Part shown: positions 48,596-58,091 of the stretch, one piece after another | Position numbering within the stretch: position 1 is the first letter of the stretch | How the letters are laid out: each line of letters opens with the position of its first letter | DNA from: CAZUYC01 sp964624475 | Lineage (GTDB): Bacteria; Myxococcota_A; UBA9160; SMWR01 | Direction: 5' to 3' | Assembly: GCA_964624475.1 (NCBI GenBank) | Contig: CAZUYC010000133.1 | Coordinates: 13,069-77,068 of the forward strand | Length of the DNA stretch: 64,000 nucleotides | The notes under the pieces: model-generated | Told to the model about the DNA's origin: nothing | The model's input: only the letters and a program-made list of their open reading frames with translations | Database searches by the model: none | Position numbers and translations under genes: made by a program

Positions 48596-51219
48596 GCCAC
48601 GCCCCCGAGCGCCCGCGCGTGCGGGTCCTGCCCGCGCTGCTCTGGATCGCGGCGATCGCCGCCGCCCTGGTCGCGATCGACCTGGCGGAGCGCTTCGCCT
48701 TCTACGAGGTCCGCGAGCGCGACCGCAGCTCCTTCCCGCGCATGGTGCGCCGGCCGATCAAGGACACGGGGCTCGCGCTGCTGCACGGCGTCGCCGGGGA
48801 GCTCGACCCGAAGGACCTCCCGGAGGGGATCCCCGTCTTCGACTTCACCCTGAAGCCGCAGGACGCCGCGCAGCTCGCGGCCCACATGACCCGCGTGCGC
48901 GTGGTCGGCACGCACGACGAGCTCTCGCGCACGGCGATCCCGGCGCGCATGCGCGTCGACGGCGCGAGCTACGACGTGCGGATCAAGCTGCGCGGGCGCC
49001 AGCACTACCACGTGGTGCCGCCGCGCCCGAGCCTGCGCGTCTCCCTGCGGCGCGGCCGCAGCTACCGCGAGACCCGGGACTTCAACCTGATCGAGCCCTT
49101 CGACAAGACGACGGACCAGGTCTTCCTCTGGGAGGCGAAGGAGCACCGCCTGATCGACTGGGACTCCACGATGGGCATCCTCGCGGTCGGCGGCCGCCCG
49201 CTCGCCGTGGTGCAGTACGTGGAGCAGGTGCGGCGCGAGACGGGCGACCACGCGGTGCGGCCCGAGGGGACCTTCTTCCGCGGAACCGGAGAGCTCTACA
49301 GCCCGGGTATGGATCCGAAGCGCTGCGGCGCGCTGATCGAGCGCGTCTCCGCCTGGCTCGCCGACCCGAAGAGCGTGGTGCCCTTCGAGCCCCTGCAGGA
49401 GGTCCTCGACCTCGAGCGCTTCCGTTGGTTCACCGCGCTGACCGAGTTCTCCGGCGACGGCCACGGCTTCGCGAACTTCAACATGAAGGCCTACTGCGAC
49501 CCCGTGAACCCGCGCGTCGAGTTCCTGATCTGGGACACGCGCTTCGGGCGCTGGGAGGAGCTCCCGACCTCGCAGTTCGCGGAGCAGGGCACGCAGTTCC
49601 TGCGCGACGACCGCTACCGGACGCTGCACGACGAGGCGCTCTACACGCTGGCCCACGATCGCGTCGAGCCGATGCTCGAGCGCATGCGCGCCTTCGACGC
49701 CGCGTGGGGGGCCGTGATGGCGCGCGACCCCTTCTACTGGTTCCCGCGCGGCGGGCCCGACGGGGGCTTCATGCGAGAGCGCCCGGCGAAGCTCGAGCGC
49801 ACGCTGCGCGCCAACGCGGCCGCGATCCTCGCCAGCCTGGAGGGCGAGGAGCTCGCCTGGACGGTCGACGCCGAGCGGCGCGAGCTGCTCCTCGCCACGT
49901 CCGACCGCGGAGCCAAACGGCTCGAGGCGCTCGAGATCCGCACGCCCGAAGGTCGGCGCGAGCACCGCCTGCGCGAGCCCGTGATCGTGTACGGGCGCTA
50001 CCGCGACCGGGGGCCCGTGGTCGCCGTCGCGCTGCCGGACGAGGTCCTGCCGGCGAGCGTCGCCGGCGTCGTGGCGGCGAACGTCCACACCGGCCGCCCG
50101 GCCCGGGCCGTGCGCGCGCAGGGCCCCCTCGCCGGCGAGCGGGTCGTGCCCCCGCCCCCGGTCGAGCCGCTGCTGCCGGCGCTCCCGGCGGGCTTCGCCG
50201 CGGACCGCGGCGCGCGCCGCATCCGGATCGGCCCGGGCGTCGCGCGCTTCGACGGCGTGCTCGCGCTGCCCCGGGGCTACGCGGTGGAGATCGCCCCCGG
50301 CACCCGGCTGCTCGCGGGCCCCGCCGCCGTGCTCGAGGTCCACGGCGACCTCGCCCTACGCGGCACCCGGGAGGCTCCGATCGTCGTGCGCGGCGCCGGC
50401 CCGGAGGCCTGGGGCACTCTCGCCGTGATCGGCGAGCGGGGCGACCCGGCGCGCGTCGAGGGCGCCTGGACCACCGTCTACGGCGGCGTCGGGTCGACGG
50501 CCGGCAGCACGAACTACACCGGGACCGTCGCGTTCTACTTCGCCGACGTCCGGCTCGACCACTTCTCGGTCCAGCAGAACGGCGGCGAGGACGCGCTCAA
50601 CGTGAAGTACGGCCGGGTCGAGATGACCGACAACTACTTCCGCGGCGGCGCGAGCGACGCGGTCGACTACGACTTCGTGGAGGGGGTCGACCTGCGCACG
50701 GTGATCGAGGACTTCGGCAACGACGGGATCGACGCGAGCGGCTCGAAGCTGCGCATCGAGGGCGCGCGCATCCGCAACGCGCGCGACAAGGGCGTGAGCA
50801 TCGGCGAGGCCTCGACGCCGGTGATCGTCGACGTCCGGGTGAGCGGCGCCCGGATCGGCTGCGCCGTGAAGGACCGGGCCGATGCCCGCGTCGACCGCTT
50901 CACCGTGGTGCGCTCGAAGACGGCGATCGCCCTGTATACGAAGAAGCCGAGCTACGGGCCGTCGCGGGCCACCTTCACGCAGCTCGTGGCGGTCGACGTC
51001 GGCGCCTTCGCGATCCTCGACCACGGCGCCGAGGTGCGCTTCGAGGACGCGCTGCGGATCGGCGAGGCGGAGCCGCCGATGCGCCGCTTCGCGGGGGTCG
51101 AGAACGTGGTGCGCCCGGGCCTGGCCGCGCTCTCGCTCGACGAGCTCTTCGCCGTGGCGGCGCGGACGCGCTCCGCCGAGCGCGGCTCGGAGCCGGGCCT
51201 CGCCCGGCTCGCGCCGTAG
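48592..51219 (+). CDS. CotH-like protein kinase fused to a right-handed beta-helix
   Basis: 875 residues. Membrane anchor at about 14-30 (LPALLWIAAIAAALVAIDLA). The CotH kinase-like domain is at about 90-420, with GHGFANFNMKAY near residue 290 and FLIWDTRFGRW near 315, the N- and D-containing metal site of the family. A ~100-residue linker follows, then a parallel beta-helix at about 540-800 (GGEDALNVKYGRVEMTDNYF, GNDGIDASGSKLRIEGARIR). CotH enzymes phosphorylate proteins in the spore coat of Bacillus. Outside Firmicutes they are exported and of unknown target. The beta-helix could bind a surface glycan or be the substrate. ATG overlaps the DUF4956 stop. Confidence 0.9.
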   Translation: MSHAPERPRVRVLPALLWIAAIAAALVAIDLAERFAFYEVRERDRSSFPRMVRRPIKDTGLALLHGVAGELDPKDLPEGIPVFDFTLKPQDAAQLAAHMTRVRVVGTHDELSRTAIPARMRVDGASYDVRIKLRGRQHYHVVPPRPSLRVSLRRGRSYRETRDFNLIEPFDKTTDQVFLWEAKEHRLIDWDSTMGILAVGGRPLAVVQYVEQVRRETGDHAVRPEGTFFRGTGELYSPGMDPKRCGALIERVSAWLADPKSVVPFEPLQEVLDLERFRWFTALTEFSGDGHGFANFNMKAYCDPVNPRVEFLIWDTRFGRWEELPTSQFAEQGTQFLRDDRYRTLHDEALYTLAHDRVEPMLERMRAFDAAWGAVMARDPFYWFPRGGPDGGFMRERPAKLERTLRANAAAILASLEGEELAWTVDAERRELLLATSDRGAKRLEALEIRTPEGRREHRLREPVIVYGRYRDRGPVVAVALPDEVLPASVAGVVAANVHTGRPARAVRAQGPLAGERVVPPPPVEPLLPALPAGFAADRGARRIRIGPGVARFDGVLALPRGYAVEIAPGTRLLAGPAAVLEVHGDLALRGTREAPIVVRGAGPEAWGTLAVIGERGDPARVEGAWTTVYGGVGSTAGSTNYTGTVAFYFADVRLDHFSVQQNGGEDALNVKYGRVEMTDNYFRGGASDAVDYDFVEGVDLRTVIEDFGNDGIDASGSKLRIEGARIRNARDKGVSIGEASTPVIVDVRVSGARIGCAVKDRADARVDRFTVVRSKTAIALYTKKPSYGPSRATFTQLVAVDVGAFAILDHGAEVRFEDALRIGEAEPPMRRFAGVENVVRPGLAALSLDELFAVAARTRSAERGSEPGLARLAP

Positions 51220-51237
51220 CCCGTCTTCGAGACCGGG

Positions 51238-53625
51238 TCAGGGACACGGGATGGTGCCGGCGCAGGCCAGCCCGGAGGGGCCGGGCAGATCGAGGAAGAA
51301 GGGCGCCCAGAGCAGCACGTCGGGCGCCCCGATCCGCCCGTCGCCGTTCATGTCCGCCCTCGGGTCGAAGGTGGGCTCGCCGGCCTGGCTCGCGAAGCCG
51401 CGGCCGAGGATCAGGAGGTCCGGCGCTCCGACCCACCCGTCGTTGGTGAAGTCAGCGTCGCAGAGGTTTCCGTAGCCATCCTGGTCGACATCGACCTGGT
51501 CGGAGTTCACGAGGTCGCGGCAGTTGTCCTCGGGATCCGGCCAGCCGTCGTCGTCGGAGTCGGGTCCCGAGGTCGGCTGCGGCATCGCCAGCGCGCGCAC
51601 CGCGCCGAAGCTCCCGCCGAGGCCCGTCGCGGCTCCGGTCGCGGGATCGACGCTGTAGAGCGCCGCGCCGGCCGCGAGCAGGCGCGTCGTCGCCGCGGAG
51701 CGGTCGAGCTCGAGCGCCTGGAGCGCTCCGTTCGGCGTGCCGGTGGGCCCGATCAGCGTCTCGACACCGGTCGCGGGATCCAGCGTCAGGAGCTCGGGGC
51801 CCCGCGCGCCGGCGCCGGAGGTGAGGGCGAAGAGCGTGCCGCCCTCCGCGGAGCAGGTCAGGCCCACGACGCGCAGGTCCTGCGCCAGCAGGTGGCTCCC
51901 GACCGCCGTCCCGAGCCCCGTGTCGCGGTCGATCCGGACCAGGCGGGCCCGCCCCGCCGCCGGGTCCCAGTCGGCGCTGTAGAGCGAGCCGTCGGGGCAC
52001 GCGGCGAGCGACTCGAGCCCCGCGAAGCCGACCGGCGCGAGGCCCACCCGCGCGCCCTCGGCGCAGAGCGAGGGCGCCATCTCGAAGAGGTACGCGTCGG
52101 GGTCGCTCTGCTCGAGGCCGTAGAGCCGGTCGCGCCAGTAGGCGAGCCCGGCCGTCGCTCCCACGCCGCGCACCGCGTTCAGCGCGCCCACGGGCTCGGT
52201 GCAGGCGGCGTACTCGAGCGGCACGCGCGCGGATCCGGTCTCGAGGTGGACGTCGGAGAGCGTCGCCTCGCCTCCCGGCGGAGCATCCAGCGCCTTCAGC
52301 GGAAACTCGAGCGCGAAGCCGTGGGTCAGGGTCGAGAGGCACACGTTGTGGCTGCAGCGGTTGCGCTCGTCGATCTGCGGCGGCCACGCTCCGATGCCGG
52401 GCAGGCGCCCCCAGTGCCGGTAGTAGTGGTACGCGACCTCCAGGGCGGGATCGTGGTCCCAGGGGGTGCGCGAGTCGATCACGATGGCCTTGATCGCGCG
52501 CTCGAGCGAGCCGCGTCCGGGCTTCAGGTGGGTCGTGCGCAGCACGTCGTCGGGACCGAGGACGGGGTAGTTCGGGAGGTCGCTCGCGTCCTCGTTGTCG
52601 TAGCAGGAGCGATCGCCCCTGCGCAGCAGCAGCTCGCACTGCTGCAGGTTGTTCCCGATGTGGCCCTGCGGGTATTGCTGGTAGGTCCCGTCGTAGACCG
52701 GGACGTTGCAGAACTCGTCGCGCCGCGCGTCCTCGGGGATGATCCCACCCGGCGTGATCTGCGACTTGACCGGCGGGTACTGGGGCGCCTGGAAGACCCC
52801 CCCGAGGTAGTCGCAGGACGAAACGCCGAGGTCGATCGCGTAGCCGTTCATGCGGTCGAGGGCGAGCTGCCGCGCGTGCGCGAAGGCCTGCGCGGGCGTG
52901 AAGAGGTAGGGCGCGCCTGCGTTGATGCGGTTCGGGTTGTGGTGCACGAGCAGCACGTCGTCCCGGTCCCACAGGTAGTCGGCGACGTAGGCGGCGGCGT
53001 TCGTGCCCGAGGCGCCGCGGTTGTTCTGCGAGGACGTGGCCATCTCGGAGACGCCGGCATAGGCGTTCTTGGCGAGCCAGTTCTGGAAGAGGCGCTTGCA
53101 GGGGCCCGCCCCGAGCGTCGGGTCGCCGGGCGTCGGCGTGAGCGGCCCGCTGCAGGTGAGCCCCTCCCAGTACTCCTCGATCAGGTCGGCGGAGGCCACG
53201 AGCTCCGGTACCCCCCAGCCGAGGTTCGTGTCGCAGTCGGGGTGGAAGTCGAGGACCTGGAACATCGCGGCCTCGAGGATCGTGCGCACGAGCCAGGCGT
53301 GCGACGCGTCGCCCGTCAGGTGGTAGGCGAGCGCATTGGCGTAGGTGAGCCGCGTACCCCCGAGGTTGTCGTTCCAGGCGGGCGAATCCGCATCCGGGCA
53401 GGTCTCGTGGGCGCTGAAGCCCCAGATCCAGGGGTCGTCCGCGCGGTTCAGCACCGCGGCCCGCGCCGAAGCGAAGGGCTCGATCCCCTCGTCCGCCTTC
53501 TGGCGGATGATCTCGAGCTCGAGCGGCGTCGTCAGGTAGCCGCGCGCCCCGGGGCGCTGCGCCGCGCCGGAGGGGGACGCCGCGGAGAGCGCCGCGACGG
53601 CCGCGGCGACCAGAAGCCTGCGCAC
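51238..53625 (-). CDS. Secreted alginate-lyase-like protein with C-terminal dockerin/thrombospondin-3 repeats
   Basis: 795 residues. Signal peptide (LLVAAAVAALSAASPSGAAQ), then an alpha-toroid region like alginate lyase-fold proteins (TYANALAYHLTGDASHAWLV, WGVPELVASADLIEEYW). A beta-propeller-like region follows at about 450-690 (VGLAPVGFAGLESLAACPDG, GARGPELLTLDPATGVETLI). The C-terminus has calcium loops DSDDDGWPDPEDNC, DVDQDGYGNLCD and a dockerin-like pair ending ADMNGDGRIGAPDVLLWAPF. GTG start with GGAGG six bases upstream. It is placed one base after the deacetylase gene, so it is probably co-transcribed with it. Substrate of the lyase-like part unknown. Confidence 0.82.
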   Translation of the reverse strand: MRRLLVAAAVAALSAASPSGAAQRPGARGYLTTPLELEIIRQKADEGIEPFASARAAVLNRADDPWIWGFSAHETCPDADSPAWNDNLGGTRLTYANALAYHLTGDASHAWLVRTILEAAMFQVLDFHPDCDTNLGWGVPELVASADLIEEYWEGLTCSGPLTPTPGDPTLGAGPCKRLFQNWLAKNAYAGVSEMATSSQNNRGASGTNAAAYVADYLWDRDDVLLVHHNPNRINAGAPYLFTPAQAFAHARQLALDRMNGYAIDLGVSSCDYLGGVFQAPQYPPVKSQITPGGIIPEDARRDEFCNVPVYDGTYQQYPQGHIGNNLQQCELLLRRGDRSCYDNEDASDLPNYPVLGPDDVLRTTHLKPGRGSLERAIKAIVIDSRTPWDHDPALEVAYHYYRHWGRLPGIGAWPPQIDERNRCSHNVCLSTLTHGFALEFPLKALDAPPGGEATLSDVHLETGSARVPLEYAACTEPVGALNAVRGVGATAGLAYWRDRLYGLEQSDPDAYLFEMAPSLCAEGARVGLAPVGFAGLESLAACPDGSLYSADWDPAAGRARLVRIDRDTGLGTAVGSHLLAQDLRVVGLTCSAEGGTLFALTSGAGARGPELLTLDPATGVETLIGPTGTPNGALQALELDRSAATTRLLAAGAALYSVDPATGAATGLGGSFGAVRALAMPQPTSGPDSDDDGWPDPEDNCRDLVNSDQVDVDQDGYGNLCDADFTNDGWVGAPDLLILGRGFASQAGEPTFDPRADMNGDGRIGAPDVLLWAPFFLDLPGPSGLACAGTIPCP

Positions 53626-53626
53626 G

Positions 53627-54694
53627 CTAGGCCTCCACCGGCCTGGCCCGCGCCGGGCGCGCGCGGCGGCCCTCGTCCTGCGTCCGCGGCGGACCCGCGA
53701 TCGCGGCGACCCGCAGCAGCTGCGCGCGCAAGAGGGCGTCGGTGCTGCGCTGCGTGACGGGGACGCGGCGGAGCTGGAGCGGGTCCACGCTGCGCAGGTC
53801 GTTCACGCCGCGGTGCGTGGTGAACGCGACCTCGATCCCGACCTCGCGCGCCACGCGCAGCGCGGCGCGTCCGTAGCGGCCGTCGGGATAGGCGAGCACG
53901 GGGGGGACGTCGCCGATCTCGCGGCGCAGGTCGGCGAGCGACCCCGCGATCTCCGCGCGGATCTCGTCGGAGCGGATCCGATCGAGCAGCGGATGGTTGC
54001 GGGTGTGCGCGCAGAGCACCACGCCCTCGCGCGCGAGCGCGCGCAGCTCGTCCCAGCCGAGCACCGCGCCCTCGGCGGGCGACGGCTCGAGCGAGCTGCA
54101 CACGCGCGCGACGAGCTCCATCGCCTCGCGGTGCGGAAGCTCCTTCACGCGGTCGCGGACCCGGCGGAAGCTGCGCTCCCGCGCGGCCGGCGTCGCGAGC
54201 GGGAGCACCCCCGCCGCGCTCCGCAGCGGCTCTTCGCGCCGGGCCGAGGCGAAGGCGCGGTAGAGGCGGTCCCACCAGAAGGCGCGATCCGTGCGGCCGG
54301 GGAAGCCGGTCGGGACGAAGAGCGCGGCCGGCAGTCCCTGGCTCCGCAGCACCGGCCAGGCGTGCTGCGCGAAGTCGCGGTAGGCGTCGTCGAAGGTCAG
54401 CAGCAGGGCGCGCGGCGGGAGCGCCGCGCGCCCGCGCAGCGCCGCGACCGCCTCCGGGAGCGAGATCACCCGGAAGCGGGAGACGAGCGCGCGCACCTGC
54501 CGCTCGAAAACCTGCGGCGTGCAGCTCACGACGCCCGGGTACAGGGTCCCGTCTCCAGGCTCCACGATCCGGTGGTAGGTGAGGACGCGGAGCATCCTCG
54601 GGTCCTCCCCACCGGCGCGCTCGAGCAGGTCGAGGAGCCTCGAGGCCGCGGCGAGCTGAACCGCCGCGGAGACCACGCGCCGAAACGGCTTCAT
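53627..54694 (-). CDS. Polysaccharide deacetylase (NodB/CE4 family)
   Basis: 355 residues. NodB motifs: RALLLTFDDAYRDF (Asp-Asp, motif 1), VVLCAHTRNHPLLDRI (H-x4-H, motif 2) and VLAYPDGRYG (motif 3). It removes N- or O-acetyl groups from a polysaccharide with a metal. The N-terminus (VVSAAVQLAAASRLLDLLER) is helical and no clear signal peptide is seen. ATG 54694; a GTG at 54727 is possible. The secreted lyase-like gene follows one base after the stop. Same divergent region as the sugar transferase. Confidence 0.92.
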   Translation of the reverse strand: MKPFRRVVSAAVQLAAASRLLDLLERAGGEDPRMLRVLTYHRIVEPGDGTLYPGVVSCTPQVFERQVRALVSRFRVISLPEAVAALRGRAALPPRALLLTFDDAYRDFAQHAWPVLRSQGLPAALFVPTGFPGRTDRAFWWDRLYRAFASARREEPLRSAAGVLPLATPAARERSFRRVRDRVKELPHREAMELVARVCSSLEPSPAEGAVLGWDELRALAREGVVLCAHTRNHPLLDRIRSDEIRAEIAGSLADLRREIGDVPPVLAYPDGRYGRAALRVAREVGIEVAFTTHRGVNDLRSVDPLQLRRVPVTQRSTDALLRAQLLRVAAIAGPPRTQDEGRRARPARARPVEA

Positions 54695-55126
54695 CCGGCG
54701 TGGGCTCGCGAAGCAGGCGATCGGCACTCGGACATGGGGCCCCCCTCGCTGTCGCAGCGGTCGTGTGTGAACGGTGAGTGACTGCGCAATCCCGTTCGTG
54801 ACACGAGCCTATCACTTCTCTGGCACGCGCCCCGGCGAGATTGCGCCCTACGCGTCCGAGAGTTGCTCTTTTCGACGGGCTCCGCGCGCAAGATCTGCGC
54901 GCACGCGCCGCAGCGGGAGCGCAAGGAATGCGCATCTCCTCGCGCGAGATCGTCGCGCCCGCAGCGGAATCCCGCATTTCGCGCCGATCTCGGCATGATG
55001 AAGAACGCCAGACACTTTTTCCTTACAGGTGACACCTTCCGTTAGTGGGCAGTGTGTGGGAAAATCCTCGGCGCCGCGGGTACCGCGAAGCCGGCGTGAG
55101 CCGCTCCTCTCTCGGGGCTTGATGCG
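54695..55126. other. Divergent control region of the exopolysaccharide locus
   Basis: About 430 bp with no supported gene. It must carry promoters in both directions. A short palindrome TCGTGACACGA lies at 54796-54806, and the stretch near 54990-55060 (ACACTTTTTCCTTACAGG) is clearly AT-richer than its surroundings. No sigma-54 promoter with correct spacing was found. Confidence 0.6.
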
Positions 55127-55828
55127 ATGGCGATGCGTGTGATCCGGCTCTCGAGCATCGGCAGCCCGGCGCTGGGTCGCCTGGGCAGCGGTGTCCTGCT
55201 GCATCGCACGCGCGTCGCACCGCTCCGGCCGGGCTACGAGCGCGCGAAGCGGATCCTCGACGTGACGCTGTGCCTTCTGATGCTGCCCGCGGCGTTCGCC
55301 GTGATGGCTTTCTGCGCGCTCGCGGTCGCGCTCTGCGACGGACTCCCGATCTTCTTCTGCCAGGAACGCACCGGGCGCGGCGGCCGGCCCTTCCGCATGT
55401 ACAAGTTCCGGACGATGGTCGTGAACGCCGCGGAGCTCAAGGCCTCGATCGCGGGTCGAAACCGCCTCTCGGGCCCGGATTTCAAGGTCGAAGACGACCC
55501 TCGCGTGACGAAGCTCGGGGCGCTCCTGCGCAAGACGAGCCTCGACGAGGTCCCGCAGATCCTGAACGTGCTGCGGGGCGAGATGAGCCTCGTCGGCCCG
55601 CGACCCACCTCGTTCGCCGCGTCGACCTACGACCTGTGGCACACCGAACGCCTGGAGGTGCTCCCCGGCATCACCGGGCTGTGGCAGGTGAGCGGGCGCA
55701 GCGACGTCGACTTCGACGACCGCGTGCGCCTCGACATCGATTATCTGGAGCGAAGGAGCTTCGGGTTCGACCTCGTGATCCTCTTCCGGACCGTCGCTGC
55801 GCTCGTGCAGCAGCGGGGAGCGTACTGA
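55127..55828 (+). CDS. Initiating sugar-1-phosphate transferase (PglC/WcaJ C-terminal type)
   Basis: 233 residues. One N-terminal membrane hairpin (LDVTLCLLMLPAAFAVMAFC), then the catalytic core: ERTGRGGRPFRMYKFRTM, DPRVTKLGALLRKTSLDEVP, QILNVLRGEMSLVGPRP and LPGITGLWQVSGRSDVDFDD. This is the short, monotopic form without the four-helix N-terminal domain of WbaP. It starts a repeating unit by moving sugar-1-phosphate to undecaprenyl phosphate. ATG 55127; a second ATG six bases later also fits. Confidence 0.94.
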   Translation: MAMRVIRLSSIGSPALGRLGSGVLLHRTRVAPLRPGYERAKRILDVTLCLLMLPAAFAVMAFCALAVALCDGLPIFFCQERTGRGGRPFRMYKFRTMVVNAAELKASIAGRNRLSGPDFKVEDDPRVTKLGALLRKTSLDEVPQILNVLRGEMSLVGPRPTSFAASTYDLWHTERLEVLPGITGLWQVSGRSDVDFDDRVRLDIDYLERRSFGFDLVILFRTVAALVQQRGAY

Positions 55829-55888
55829 GAGGGGGCGGGGTTTCTCGTCTGTCGTGGAAGCGGTTCTAGCTGCAGCAGGAGCGGTGAG

Positions 55889-56758
55889 ATGAAGACGTTG
55901 CCCTGGCGGTGTGCGGCGATCATCGGATGGGTCGTCGCCTTCGTGGAGATCGACCGGCGCTCGGAGCTCTTCGAGATCGGGGCCACCGGCTACGCGCTCT
56001 CCATCGCGTCCGTGGTGCTCCTGGTCATCCCCACGCTGCGGCGGACGAGCATCCTCGCGGCGCTCGCGCTCGCCTTCCCGATCTTCTGCGCGCTCGAGCT
56101 GCTCGGGGGGCCGATCGACGCGCGCTCGGCCGCCTCCTCGCTGCTCGAGTTCGCCGGGGCCGGCGTCACGATCGCCCTCGCGGCGGCGCTCGCCCGGAGG
56201 CTCGCGCTCGCCGAGGAGGTCCTGCGCGAGTTCGCGCTCGGCCCGGCCCGCGAGCCCATCGAGCCCTTCTCGCGCAGCCAGGGCGAGATGTTCCGCGAGG
56301 TGCGGCGCGCGCGCCGCCACGAGCGCCCGCTTTCCCTGCTCGCGGTCTCGGCATCCGGTCCGCAGCCGTCGGCGGCGCTGGCGGGGCTGCTCGAGGAGGC
56401 GCGGCGCGAGAGCATCGATCGCTACGTGGCGGGCAAGGTCACCGCGCTGCTCGACGAGGAGACCTCGGGGTCCACCGTGATCGCCGACCGCGGGGATCAC
56501 TACCTGATGCTCCTGCCGGAGGCCAGCCGACCGGAGGCCGAGCAGCTCGCGAAGCGGCTCGAGCGCGCCGCGGCGGAGCGCCACGGGATCGCGCTGCGCT
56601 TCGGCATCTCGAGCTTCCCGCACCAGGAGATCACCTTCGAGAAGCTCCTCGAGACCGCGGAGTCGGAGCTGCGCGAGGTCGAGCGATCGTCCCGCGGCGA
56701 GCAGCCCGGGGCCGCGGGACTCCCGCGCCCCGCGTCCTCGATTCCGGCGGGGAGCTAG
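55889..56758 (+). CDS. Membrane protein with degenerate GGDEF-like domain
   Basis: 289 residues: about four helices in the first 105 residues (ATGYALSIASVVLLVIPTLR, ILAALALAFPIFCALELLGG), then a domain at about 130-275 with the secondary-structure pattern of diguanylate cyclases (GDHYLMLLPEASRPEAEQLA, IALRFGISSFPHQEI). The active-site G-G-D/E-E-F is replaced by RGDHY, so it is probably catalytically inactive. It could bind c-di-GMP or a partner. It lies between the sugar transferase (60 bp) and the GT4 gene (2 bp), which suggests control of the polysaccharide system. Confidence 0.72.
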   Translation: MKTLPWRCAAIIGWVVAFVEIDRRSELFEIGATGYALSIASVVLLVIPTLRRTSILAALALAFPIFCALELLGGPIDARSAASSLLEFAGAGVTIALAAALARRLALAEEVLREFALGPAREPIEPFSRSQGEMFREVRRARRHERPLSLLAVSASGPQPSAALAGLLEEARRESIDRYVAGKVTALLDEETSGSTVIADRGDHYLMLLPEASRPEAEQLAKRLERAAAERHGIALRFGISSFPHQEITFEKLLETAESELREVERSSRGEQPGAAGLPRPASSIPAGS

Positions 56759-56759
56759 G

Positions 56760-58091
56760 GTGACCGACCCGCTTCGCGCCCCCGGTCGCGCGGCGCCGCA
56801 GCGGATTCCCCTGGCGCCGCGAAGCGGGGCGGCGCGCCGGGCGGGCGCGGCGGCGGCCGGGAGCCGCGCGATCCGCGTGGCCTACGTCGTCTCGCGCTTC
56901 CCGAAGCTCTCCGAGACCTTCGTGCTCTACGAGATCCTCGCCGTCGAGGCCGCCGGGATCCCCGTGGAGCTGTACCCGCTGCAGCGCGAGCGCTCGCGGA
57001 CGGTCCATCCCGAGGCGCAGCGCCTCGTCGAGCGGGCGCACTTCACCCCCCTGGTCTCGCTGGCGATCCTGCGCTCGCACGCGCACTACCTGCGCCGGAG
57101 GCCTCGGGCGTATTTCCGGGCGCTCTTCGACCTCGTGCGCTGCAACCTCGGCAGCGCGCGCTACCTCGCCGGAGCCCTCGCCTTCTTCCCCAAGGCCGTG
57201 TACTTCGCGCAGCAGATGGCCGCGGCCGAGGTGGCGCACGTCCACGCCCACTTCGCGAGCCACCCGGCCGCGGTGGCCTTCGTGATCCAGCGCCTCGCCG
57301 GGATCCCGTACAGCTTCACGGCCCACGGCTCGGATCTGCATCGAGACCGCCACATGCTGCGCGAGAAGGTGGCGGAGGCGCGCTTCGTGGTCCCGATCTC
57401 GGAGTTCAACCGGCGCGTGATCCTCGACGCGTGCGGCGAGGATCACGCCGCGAAGCTCGAAGTGATCCACTGCGGGATCGACCCCGAGGTCTTCCGGCCG
57501 CCGGCGCAGCCTGCCCCGAGCGGAGGACCGTTGCGGCTCGCGTGCGTCGGCACGCTGCACGAGGTGAAGGGACAGCGCTTCCTCGTCGAGGCCTGTCGCC
57601 GGCTCGCGGAGCGCGGGGTCGAGCTGCGCTGCGACTTCGTCGGCGACGGCCCCGACCGCGGGCGCCTCGAGCGCTCGGCGCGCGCCGGCGGGCTCGGGGA
57701 GCGCGTGCGCTTCCTCGGGTCGCTCCCGCGCGAAGAGGTCGCCGCCCGCCTGCGCGCGGCCGACGTCGCGGTGGTCCCGAGCGTCCCGACGCGCGACGGA
57801 CGCCGCGAGGGCATCCCGGTGGCGCTGATGGAGGCGGCCGCGAGCGGGAAGCCCGTGGTCGCGAGCCGTCTTTCGGGAATCCCGGAGGCGATCGAGGACG
57901 GAACCGAGGGCATCCTCGTGCCGCCCGGCGACGCGGAGGCGCTGGCCGACGCCCTGGCCGCGCTGGCCGCCGACCCGGAGCTGCGCCGTCGGCTCGGAGC
58001 CGCGGCGCGCCAGCGCATGCTGCGCGACTTCGACCTCGCCGCCAACGCGCACGCGCTCGCCGCGCGCTTCCGGGCAGAGGCGGCGCCGTGA
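56760..58091 (+). CDS. Glycosyltransferase family 4
   Basis: 443 residues, GT-B fold: VAYVVSRFPKLSETFVLYEI, HVHAHFASHPAAVAFVIQRL, YSFTAHGSDLHRDRHMLREK, then the C-terminal GTLHEVKGQRFLVEACRRLA, VVPSVPTRDGRREGIPVALM and GIPEAIEDGTEGILVPPGDA. The EGIPVALMEA is the E-x7-E nucleotide-sugar site. Retaining transferase in exopolysaccharide assembly. GTG start; it overlaps the next gene by 4 bases (GTGA). Confidence 0.94.
   Translation: MTDPLRAPGRAAPQRIPLAPRSGAARRAGAAAAGSRAIRVAYVVSRFPKLSETFVLYEILAVEAAGIPVELYPLQRERSRTVHPEAQRLVERAHFTPLVSLAILRSHAHYLRRRPRAYFRALFDLVRCNLGSARYLAGALAFFPKAVYFAQQMAAAEVAHVHAHFASHPAAVAFVIQRLAGIPYSFTAHGSDLHRDRHMLREKVAEARFVVPISEFNRRVILDACGEDHAAKLEVIHCGIDPEVFRPPAQPAPSGGPLRLACVGTLHEVKGQRFLVEACRRLAERGVELRCDFVGDGPDRGRLERSARAGGLGERVRFLGSLPREEVAARLRAADVAVVPSVPTRDGRREGIPVALMEAAASGKPVVASRLSGIPEAIEDGTEGILVPPGDAEALADALAALAADPELRRRLGAAARQRMLRDFDLAANAHALAARFRAEAAP

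Noticed and set aside
54780..54850. Sigma-54 promoter (TGGCAC near 54820 followed by TTGC)
   Set aside because: The spacing between the GG and GC elements is wrong (too long), so it does not meet the -24/-12 rule.
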